NCBI GenBank assembly: GCA_902795875.1
Contig: CADBND010000174.1
Location: 1-11,011, forward strand
Source: an uncultured Erysipelotrichaceae bacterium
Lineage (GTDB): Bacteria > Bacillota_I > Bacilli_A > Erysipelotrichales > Erysipelotrichaceae
Length of the DNA: 11,011 nucleotides
Reading direction: 5' to 3'
Shown piece by piece: positions 6,492 through 11,011 of this stretch (position 1 is its first letter; the number at the start of each line of letters is the position of its first letter). The notes beneath the pieces are model-generated. The model was not told the origin of the DNA and made no database searches. It worked only from the letters and a program-made list of their open reading frames with translations. The position numbers and the translations under genes are program-made.

Positions 6492-7527
6492 CATCTTGCT
6501 TGTATTACTGGTCCTGTGCGGATGTGGAAAATCTTCCGGCAGCGACAATGGCGAACTGTACATCTTCTTACCGGGCGAGTATATTTCCGATAAGGTCATC
6601 AGTGATTTTGAAAAGGAAAACGGTGTAAAGCTTTATATTACGACATTTGATTCCAACGAATCGATGTATACCAAGCTTCTGGGCGGTACGGTATATGACA
6701 TCATCATTCCTTCCGACTATATGATCGAAAGACTGATCAATGAGAAGATGGTCCAGCCTTTGGATAAGTCCAAGCTGAAGAATTTTGATCAGATCTACGA
6801 TCAGGTTCTGAACATGGATTTCGATCCCAACAACGATTATTCCGTTCCTTATTTCTGGGGAAATGTCGGTATCTGCTATGACAGGACTCTGATCGATCAG
6901 GCTGATGTGGAATCACAGGGTTGGGATGTTTTGCGTAATACGAAATATAAGGGCATGATCTACATGTATGATTCCATCCGTGATGCGTTCATGATGGCAG
7001 AGAAGGCTTTAGGTTATTCGATGAATACGGAGAGCGAAGAAGAGATCAATGCCGCTTATGAATGGCTGATCGATATTGCACAGAATATGGATCCGGCTTA
7101 TGTCACCGATGAGGCGATCGACGGACTGGCAAATGGCGAAAAGGCTATGGGCATGATGTATTCAGGTGATGCTGCTTTGATCGCTACGGAAAACGAGGAT
7201 ATCGCTTTCTGGGCTCCAAAAGAGGGAACCAACTACTTTGTCGATGCGATGGTCATCCATAAGGATGCAAAGAATGTCGACAACGCCTATAAATTCATGG
7301 ATTTCATCATTGATTATGACGGTGCTTATGAAAATTCCACCTTTGTCGGTTACAGTTCTGTCAATGCCGATGTTCTGAAGGATCTTTCTGCAGAGGGCGG
7401 CGATTTCGAAGGGAACGATGCATATATCCCGCGTGACAGAACAGATAAGGATGAAGTCTTCCACAACAATGAGGAAGTCCTCAAGAAGATCTCCGAACTG
7501 TGGGTGAAGGTCAAGAATACCAAATAA
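6475..7527 (+). CDS. potD: Spermidine/putrescine-binding lipoprotein PotD
   Basis: PotD is the extracellular substrate-binding protein of the importer, tethered to the membrane by lipid. The start is the ATG at 6475 (MKKLLSILLV), five bases after AAGGAGG within potC; a longer frame from 6409 would spoil the signal peptide. The signal ends in a lipobox, LCGC, with the lipidated residue Cys17. The mature part shows the polyamine-binding fold: FLPGEYIS (31-38), PSDYMIERL (79-87), VPYFWGNVGICYD (124-136), YMYDSIRDAFMMAEKALGYS (163-182), MMYSGDAA (227-234) and PKEGTNYFVDAMVI (248-261). The last motif commonly reads LWVD at its centre; here the tryptophan position is Phe255. Length (350) is normal. 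Preference for spermidine or putrescine is not readable. Confidence 0.96.
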   Translation: MKKLLSILLVLLVLCGCGKSSGSDNGELYIFLPGEYISDKVISDFEKENGVKLYITTFDSNESMYTKLLGGTVYDIIIPSDYMIERLINEKMVQPLDKSKLKNFDQIYDQVLNMDFDPNNDYSVPYFWGNVGICYDRTLIDQADVESQGWDVLRNTKYKGMIYMYDSIRDAFMMAEKALGYSMNTESEEEINAAYEWLIDIAQNMDPAYVTDEAIDGLANGEKAMGMMYSGDAALIATENEDIAFWAPKEGTNYFVDAMVIHKDAKNVDNAYKFMDFIIDYDGAYENSTFVGYSSVNADVLKDLSAEGGDFEGNDAYIPRDRTDKDEVFHNNEEVLKKISELWVKVKNTK

Positions 7528-7977
7528 ATGAGATTGGTCATACAAAGAGTACAAAGAGCCGACTGCAAAGTCGACTCTTTACTCACAGGGCAGATCGAAA
7601 AGGGCTTCATGGTCTTAGTCGGACTGGGTCAGAATGATGATAAAGCGATCGTTGAGAAGATGGCTTTGAAGATGAGCAAGTTGCGCATCTTTGAAGACGA
7701 AAACGGCAAGATCAACCGCAGCATCTATGATGTGGATGGGAAGGTACTTTCGATCTCACAGTTCACTCTTTATGCGGATTGCGCAAAGGGGAACCGTCCC
7801 AGTTTTACCGATGCTCTTGGCGGAGAGAGGGCGAAACAGCTGTATCTGTATTTCAATGAATGTCTCAGAAAGCTCGACCTGCAGGTGGAAGAGGGGATAT
7901 TCGGTGCGGACATGAAAGTGTCTCTTGTGAATGACGGTCCGGTCACGATCATACTGGACAGTGAGGTGTTATGGTAG
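7528..7977 (+). CDS. dtd: D-aminoacyl-tRNA deacylase
   Basis: Dtd hydrolyses D-amino acids (and glycine mischarged on tRNA-Ala) from tRNA, a chiral proofreading step in the cytosol. The 149-residue product has the family's two catalytic-pocket signatures, SQFTLYAD (77-84) and NDGPVT (135-140), the latter holding the Gly-cisPro pair that enforces chirality across the dimer, plus LRIFEDENGKIN (52-63) and KGNRPSF (87-93). Length is normal. The ATG follows the potD TAA with no gap and has only a weak purine stretch upstream, so it probably relies on ribosomes finishing potD. In many Bacillota dtd follows relA; its place in a polyamine operon is less usual. It overlaps the next gene by seven bases. 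Confidence 0.96.
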   Translation: MRLVIQRVQRADCKVDSLLTGQIEKGFMVLVGLGQNDDKAIVEKMALKMSKLRIFEDENGKINRSIYDVDGKVLSISQFTLYADCAKGNRPSFTDALGGERAKQLYLYFNECLRKLDLQVEEGIFGADMKVSLVNDGPVTIILDSEVLW

Positions 7978-8189
7978 AGAATTACGGATTGGGCGATATC
8001 GTTCAGATGAAGAAGGATCATCCTTGCAGGAAGTCCCATTACTGGAAGATCGTGAGGATGGGTGTCGATATCAAGATCAAATGTCAGGGATGCCAGGCGG
8101 TCGTCATGATGGAAAGACCTGAATTTGAGCGTAAATGCAAGAAGATCATAGAAAAGGCGAAGACGGATGATCAAGGCACTGCTGTTTGA
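7971..8189 (+). CDS. DUF951 family protein (YyzM-like)
   Basis: The 72-residue product matches the DUF951 family of small Bacillota proteins of unknown function. It shows LGDIVQMKKDHPC (7-19), WKIVRMGVDIKIKCQGC (25-41) and a basic tail (FERKCKKIIEKAK). Cys19, Cys38 and Cys41, with His17, could form a zinc-ribbon-like metal site; the basic character and the fold around the motif suggest nucleic-acid binding, but that is inference. The ATG at 7971 lies inside the end of dtd (7-base overlap), and the gene ends 23 bases inside the next one, so it is translated from the pot-dtd transcript. In other Bacillota this family is often near ychF or parB-type genes; here it is not. Confidence 0.88.
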   Translation: MVENYGLGDIVQMKKDHPCRKSHYWKIVRMGVDIKIKCQGCQAVVMMERPEFERKCKKIIEKAKTDDQGTAV

Positions 8190-8838
8190 TTTTGACGGTA
8201 CGCTTTCCAACAGGGAAGAGAATGCCTATGCGGTCTATCGTGAATATCTGAGGCCTTATTTTTCCGATCTCGATGAGGTCTCTTATGAGGCGGTCCTTCA
8301 GGATATGCTGTACTACGACTGCAATGGGAGCATCGATCTGAAACTTCGGCTTGCACCTTTACGGGCAAAGTACGGTGATGCTCTTCCGGAGGATTTCGAA
8401 GAGAAGTTCATTCCTCTCTACGGCAATAACATGTATCGCCATACCTACCTGAGGGAAGAGACCATCGAGGTGCTTGAGAGTCTTTATGGGAAGTATAAAC
8501 TGGCGATCATTTCCAATGGCGATTCCTTCTCCCAGCATTCCAAGATAGCGCATGTCGGGATCGAAAAGTATTTCGATGAAGTCGTCGTGAGCGGAGATCT
8601 GGGGATCCATAAGCCGGATGAGAGGATATTCTTTCTGACGGCGGAAAAGCTCGGTGTGAAATGCGAAGAATGTATCGTTGTAGGCGATGTTTTCTCTAAG
8701 GACATACTGGGTGCCGTGAGATCTTCCATGATACCGGTGTGGATGTGCAAGAATGAGGATACGCCTGCCTATGGATACAAAGGATATCGGATAAAGGACT
8801 TGTGCCAGCTGTATGATATCCTTGCGGAATTGGATTAA
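8167..8838 (+). CDS. HAD-superfamily hydrolase (subfamily IA phosphatase)
   Basis: The 223-residue product has all four HAD motifs: DFDGTLSN (8-15) with nucleophile Asp8 and acid/base Asp10, IISNGD (114-119) with Ser116, HKPDERIF (148-155) with Lys149, and VGDVFSKDILGA (172-183) with the magnesium-binding acidic residues Asp174 and Asp179. A helical cap of about 75 residues (18-95) sits between motifs I and II, as in subfamily IA enzymes such as YjjG-like nucleotidases and phosphoglycolate phosphatases. It is a cytosolic phosphomonoesterase whose substrate cannot be told from sequence. The start overlaps the DUF951 gene by 23 bases; only a weak AAGGCGAAG precedes it. It is the last gene of the pot-dtd operon. 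No clear terminator is seen after it. Confidence 0.92.
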   Translation: MIKALLFDFDGTLSNREENAYAVYREYLRPYFSDLDEVSYEAVLQDMLYYDCNGSIDLKLRLAPLRAKYGDALPEDFEEKFIPLYGNNMYRHTYLREETIEVLESLYGKYKLAIISNGDSFSQHSKIAHVGIEKYFDEVVVSGDLGIHKPDERIFFLTAEKLGVKCEECIVVGDVFSKDILGAVRSSMIPVWMCKNEDTPAYGYKGYRIKDLCQLYDILAELD

Positions 8839-8851
8839 AATAGTTTATAGA
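8822..8851 (+). promoter_or_regulatory. Weak promoter candidate for the membrane protein gene
   Basis: TTGCGG (8822-8827) and TATAGA (8846-8851) are 18 bases apart; each is a partial match. A TAAAAT at 8836-8841 is an alternative -10. Since no terminator separates the HAD gene from the next gene, read-through from the pot operon is equally possible. Confidence 0.25.
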
Positions 8852-8866
8852 AAGTAGGAATCGTTT

Positions 8867-9349
8867 ATGACATATGTGTTAGTGGTCGCTGCTCTTGTCT
8901 TTTCACTGGCAGTCAGTATCCGTATGAAAAAGAAGGAACAGGGTGAATATGAAGGCTACGAGAAATATGATGCCGATCCCAAATGGGTGCTTAAGCATGT
9001 CGTTTTGATCGTATTGCTTCTGTTTCTGATTGTCTATTTCCTGTTTTTTGATCCGGGTGACAGGACAGTGAATATCCTGATGTCCCTGGTCATGTCTTTC
9101 TTCGTGGCTACGATGATCACGGATATCCTCTATGACAGCAACCGCTATGTCTATGTGAAGGGAAACAAGATCGTCTTCTCTTCACAGACCGTAGACCGTC
9201 GCCAGATCAAGGGATATCGCAAGAATAAGATCCTGCCTGGCGGGGAGGTCGTCACATTTAATTCCGATCGCTACAAGGTCTATAAGCAGCAGATGAAAGT
9301 GCTGGAAGAACTGTCTGCGAAATATAAGTTTCCCTGGAAACAACTGTAA
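8867..9349 (+). CDS. Hypothetical membrane protein, three predicted transmembrane segments
   Basis: I do not recognise this 160-residue protein. It has a hydrophobic N-terminal segment (about 3-18), a charged linker rich in Lys, Glu, Gly and Tyr (19-41), a second helix (42-61, VVLIVLLLFLIVYFLFF) and a third (67-86). After that comes a soluble domain of about 75 residues that begins YDSNRYVYVKGNKIVFSSQ and contains short beta-strand-like runs, then the helix MKVLEELSAKY. The pattern of membrane helices plus a compact beta domain recalls bacterial PH-like (YdbT/YcxB-type) membrane proteins, but that is a guess. The start has AAGTAGGAA at about 8852-8860. The gene follows the HAD gene by 28 bases and is closed by its own terminator. 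Confidence 0.75.
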   Translation: MTYVLVVAALVFSLAVSIRMKKKEQGEYEGYEKYDADPKWVLKHVVLIVLLLFLIVYFLFFDPGDRTVNILMSLVMSFFVATMITDILYDSNRYVYVKGNKIVFSSQTVDRRQIKGYRKNKILPGGEVVTFNSDRYKVYKQQMKVLEELSAKYKFPWKQL

Positions 9350-9353
9350 TGAG

Positions 9354-9377
9354 AAAGTCCTGAAAAAGGACTTTTTT
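9354..9377 (+). terminator. Intrinsic terminator after the membrane protein gene
   Basis: The stem AAAGTCCT (9354-9361) with AGGACTTT (9367-9374) closes a GAAAA loop and runs into six T (9372-9377). It begins four bases after the stop codon and ends 12 bases before the marR -35 box. Confidence 0.9.
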
Positions 9378-9388
9378 ATATACATGTG

Positions 9389-9419
9389 TTGACAAGGAAA
9401 CAAAGATATACTGTATTGT
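9389..9419 (+). promoter_or_regulatory. Promoter of the marR gene
   Basis: A perfect TTGACA -35 (9389-9394) is followed at 17 bases by TGTATT (9412-9417) or at 19 bases by TATTGT (9414-9419) as the -10. A TATACT at 9407-9412 is too close (12 bases). The predicted start falls at about 9424-9426, at the left edge of the palindromic operator. Confidence 0.65.
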
Positions 9420-9423
9420 TTCT

Positions 9424-9447
9424 GTACCTAATGATTAGGTACCTAAT
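9424..9447. promoter_or_regulatory. Palindromic operator with three half-sites, likely MarR autoregulation site
   Basis: GTACCTAAT (9424-9432) and ATTAGGTAC (9434-9442) form a perfect 9-bp inverted repeat around one G. The half-site recurs as GTACCTAAT at 9439-9447, so ATTAGGTACCTAAT (9434-9447) is itself a perfect palindrome sharing the middle half. The element sits between the promoter and the marR ribosome binding site, where a bound dimer would block transcription. MarR proteins typically bind inverted repeats of about this size at their own promoter; the assignment to this MarR is inferred from position. Confidence 0.8.
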
Positions 9448-9464
9448 TTAAAGGAGGTATGGAA

Positions 9465-9995
9465 ATGAGAGACGAAAGAAACAAAGAGATGTTTGATGAA
9501 GATAGAAGAAGATTTCGCGGGGAAGAGGAAGGCCTCGGTTTTCGCGGAATGCGCAGGATGAGATGTCACAGACCGGAAGGCGAAGAAGGTTTTCCCGGTT
9601 TTGATGAAAACGATATCGAAGGTCTGTTCATGGCTTGCGCTAGAAGAGTGCGTCACGAAAAACACAGACGTTTCGGTTCAACGCAGGACCGGATCATCCG
9701 CATCCTTGATGAGAATGGCGGCACACTTTCCCAGAAGAGCCTGCAGAGGCTGCTGGATGTGAAGCCCGGTTCGATCTCAGAGATCCTTTCCAAGATGGAG
9801 GACAAAGGTCTTGTGAGCCGTGACAGATCAAATGAAGACCATCGGGCAAGCCTGATCACATTGAGTGAAGAGGCGTTCGATCTGGAAAAGCCGGTTTCTT
9901 TCTTCGATGTGCTTACAGAAGAAGAAAAGCAGTCTTTGAAGACGATCTTGAAAAAGGCGATGGATCGAAACAGAAGACAACAGGAAGAAGAATAA
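9465..9995 (+). CDS. MarR-family transcriptional regulator with charged N-terminal extension
   Basis: The 176-residue product carries a MarR-type winged helix at about residues 72-135: DRIIRILDENGGTLSQKSL, then the recognition helix region KPGSISEILSKMEDKGLVSR (100-119) and a wing with the family's D-x-R element (NEDHRASLITLSEE). The first about 50 residues are not MarR-like but rich in Arg, Glu, Gly, Phe and Met (RRRFRGEEEGLGFRGMRRMR), with one cysteine (Cys34), and look disordered. The start at 9465 is seven bases after GGAGG (9453-9457); an in-frame ATG at 9459 touches the ribosome binding site and is unlikely. It lies behind its own promoter and operator. No exporter or other obvious target gene follows: the next gene is surE, so it may act on itself and on distant genes. 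Confidence 0.88.
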   Translation: MRDERNKEMFDEDRRRFRGEEEGLGFRGMRRMRCHRPEGEEGFPGFDENDIEGLFMACARRVRHEKHRRFGSTQDRIIRILDENGGTLSQKSLQRLLDVKPGSISEILSKMEDKGLVSRDRSNEDHRASLITLSEEAFDLEKPVSFFDVLTEEEKQSLKTILKKAMDRNRRQQEEE

Positions 9996-10001
9996 CTGAA
10001 G

Positions 10002-10025
10002 ATGCGCGGTCTCAAGACCACGCAT
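10002..10025 (+). terminator. Hairpin between marR and surE, possible weak terminator
   Basis: ATGCG (10002-10006) pairs with CGCAT (10021-10025) and GGTC (10008-10011) with GACC (10016-10019), with one C-A mismatch and a TCAA loop. The stem is G+C-rich, but the downstream bases are only moderately T-rich (TATGTTATGATTTG), so termination may be partial. The downstream part also contains the surE -10 box. Confidence 0.55.
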
Positions 10026-10027
10026 TA

Positions 10028-10036
10028 TGTTATGAT
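10028..10036 (+). promoter_or_regulatory. Extended -10 promoter of surE, predicted to give a leaderless transcript
   Basis: TGTTATGAT carries the extended element TGn followed by TATGAT (10031-10036, 5/6 to consensus). Counting seven bases downstream places the transcript start at about 10043, exactly the A of the surE ATG. No -35 match is seen at 16-18 bases, which extended -10 promoters can do without. There is no Shine-Dalgarno. Confidence 0.6.
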
Positions 10037-10042
10037 TTGTCT

Positions 10043-10816
10043 ATGAATATACTTATCAGCAACGATGACGGGATCGATTACGAGGGATTGAGAGTTCTGG
10101 TGAAGACGATGTCTTCGATCGGGGATGTCTATGTGGTGGCTCCCAACAGGGAGAGGAGCTCGAGCTCGCACAATATCACGATCAGAGGTTCCCTGCGTTA
10201 TGAAGAAAGAGATGTTCCCTGTGCGAAGAAGGCGTATGCCTTGTGGGGTACTCCGGTGGATTGCGTGCATATGGCTCTTCATTTTCTCATCGAGGAGAAG
10301 ATCGATCTGGTACTTTCCGGTATCAACAAAGGTGCCAACGTATCGACGGACATCATCTATTCGGGGACGGTCGCAGCTGCCAGAGAGGCGTTCATCTATC
10401 ACGTGCCTTCCATCGCGGTGAGCGTCGATTCCTTTACACCGTATGATCACAATATTGCGGCAGGTTATGCAAAGGATATCGCTTTATCCTACATGAAGGA
10501 TGAAAACAGACAGGATTACTTTCTCAACCTCAATGTACCCGACCTGAAAAGGGAAGAGATCAAGGGAATAAGTGTCTGTGACAGGATGGGCAGGATGGAA
10601 TACCACGACTTGTACGCTCATGAAAAGATCAATGGCAAAGATCATATCGTCATCCTGGGTTCTTCTCCGGAATATGTGGGCGATAAGGAAGATATCCGGA
10701 TCGACCGGGTCGCATTATTGAAGGGCTATGTGGCCTTGTCTCCTTTGTATAATGATCACGTTGATCGTGATCGAATGAAGGATGTAGAAAGGCTTGTGAA
10801 ACAGTTTGCGGATTGA
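10043..10816 (+). CDS. surE: 5'/3'-nucleotidase SurE
   Basis: SurE is a metal-dependent phosphatase that dephosphorylates nucleoside monophosphates. The 257-residue product is of normal length and has the family motifs: MNILISNDDGI with metal ligands Asp8 and Asp9, VVAPNRERSSSSH (31-43) with the ligand serine near Ser39, ALWGTPVDCVHMAL (66-79), LSGINKGANVSTDIIYSGTV (91-110) with ligand Asn95, and AAAREA. The frame could be extended to a TTG at 10037 (adding MS), but SurE proteins begin at the MNILISNDDG strand, so ATG 10043 is preferred. No ribosome binding site is present. Its usual partners (pcm, rpoS, nlpD) are proteobacterial and not expected here. It stands alone between marR and the L10 leader. 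Confidence 0.96.
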   Translation: MNILISNDDGIDYEGLRVLVKTMSSIGDVYVVAPNRERSSSSHNITIRGSLRYEERDVPCAKKAYALWGTPVDCVHMALHFLIEEKIDLVLSGINKGANVSTDIIYSGTVAAAREAFIYHVPSIAVSVDSFTPYDHNIAAGYAKDIALSYMKDENRQDYFLNLNVPDLKREEIKGISVCDRMGRMEYHDLYAHEKINGKDHIVILGSSPEYVGDKEDIRIDRVALLKGYVALSPLYNDHVDRDRMKDVERLVKQFAD

Positions 10817-10892
10817 ATGCGTCCTTTTCTTTAAAATGATAAGAAAATAAGGGAAAAATACGTTAAATAAAGGCTTTTTTGGTAGAAAATGC

Positions 10893-10921
10893 TTGTAAAA
10901 AGAGTGAGGATAAGGTAAAAT
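10893..10921 (+). promoter_or_regulatory. Promoter of the L10 leader / rplJ operon
   Basis: TTGTAA (10893-10898) and TAAAAT (10916-10921) are separated by exactly 17 bases, 4/6 and 5/6 matches to consensus. The predicted start at about 10928 lies just before the first paired element of the leader. The preceding 75 bases (10817-10892) are A+T-rich and hold no gene or convincing terminator that I can see. Confidence 0.7.
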
Positions 10922-10927
10922 ATATGA

Positions 10928-11011
10928 GCATCGATATACCATAGACAGTAACGGGGCTATCCCTTAATCATGTTACCGAGGTTGATCAGAAGATGATTTT
11001 TGACCTGTGTC
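10928..11011 (+). ncRNA. Ribosomal protein L10 leader (cis-regulatory RNA, truncated by the window edge)
   Basis: The sequence matches the conserved core of the Bacillota L10 leader, the autoregulatory element to which the L10(L12)4 complex binds upstream of rplJ-rplL. Visible are ACC-AT-AGACAGTAAC (10938-10952) and GTTACCGAGGTT (10972-10983). GTAAC pairs with GTTAC, the AGACAG/CCGAGG sides form the kink-turn-like internal loop, ACC (10938-10940) pairs with GGT (10980-10982) and GAT (10933-10935) with ATC (10985-10987). A short GGG/CCC hairpin (10954-10963) caps the upper arm. The downstream terminator/antiterminator part and rplJ lie beyond the window. The motif is recognised from memory of the family, not from a covariance search. 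Confidence 0.82.

Noticed and set aside
10822..10853. A/T-rich inverted repeat CCTTTTCTT with AAGAAAATAAGG after surE, as a terminator
   Set aside because: Only A/T pairs in the core, with a bulge and no T-run following; too weak to call.
1..11011. High density of GATC and ATCGA words across the window
   Set aside because: Explained by the heavy use of ATC (Ile), GAT (Asp) and AAG (Lys) codons; not clustered and not outside coding sequence, so no origin-like or methylation cluster is inferred.
1..11011. Alternative genetic code (TGA as Trp), suggested by the possible Mollicutes-like affinity
   Set aside because: TGA ends secE, smpB, potB, the DUF951 gene and surE at the expected family lengths, and Trp is encoded by TGG throughout.

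Overview
The window looks like chromosomal DNA of a low-to-moderate GC Bacillota (Firmicutes). The evidence is strong AGGAGG-type ribosome binding sites, compact collinear operons, U-tailed intrinsic terminators, a potABCD operon, a DUF951 protein and an L10 ribosomal-protein leader. TGA is used as a stop in several genes (secE, smpB, potB, the DUF951 gene, surE), so this is the standard bacterial code and not the mycoplasma code. An enlarged PotA suggests the Erysipelotrichia/Mollicutes side of the phylum, but that placement is an inference. Every convincing gene lies on the + strand. I see no transposase, integrase, phage gene, CRISPR array, tRNA or rRNA, and no gene-free gap longer than 300 bases.

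Region 1 (1-1378) holds the 3' end of secE, then nusG and secG: two subunits of the SecYEG translocon flank the transcription factor NusG. A terminator follows, and then smpB (trans-translation). In Bacillus-type genomes rnr usually lies between secG and smpB; here it is absent. Region 2 (1379-3230) holds stand-alone genes: a PduL-type phosphotransacylase, an aldose 1-epimerase-family protein and a thioredoxin, with a terminator after pduL and after trxA.

Region 3 (3306-8838) is one tightly packed operon of seven genes: potA-potB-potC-potD (polyamine ABC importer), dtd (D-aminoacyl-tRNA deacylase), a DUF951 zinc-ribbon-like protein and a HAD phosphatase. Consecutive genes overlap by 1 to 23 bases or abut, so translation is probably coupled throughout. 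PotA is about 528 residues, far longer than the usual 350-380, because its C-terminal TOBE region seems to have been expanded into three related units.

Region 4 (8867-10816) holds an unrecognised three-helix membrane protein, a MarR-family regulator behind a TTGACA promoter and a perfect palindromic operator with a third half-site, and surE (5'/3'-nucleotidase). The surE promoter appears to place the transcript start on the ATG itself. Region 5 (10893-11011) is a good promoter followed by the L10 leader, so rplJ-rplL should begin just past the window edge.

The most interesting points are the expanded PotA TOBE region, three operon-first genes (smpB, the aldose epimerase, surE) that lack a Shine-Dalgarno and start right behind a hairpin, the multi-half-site MarR operator, and the split of the usual secE-nusG-rplKAJL cluster. 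I found nothing that I would call a wholly new defence or mobile system.
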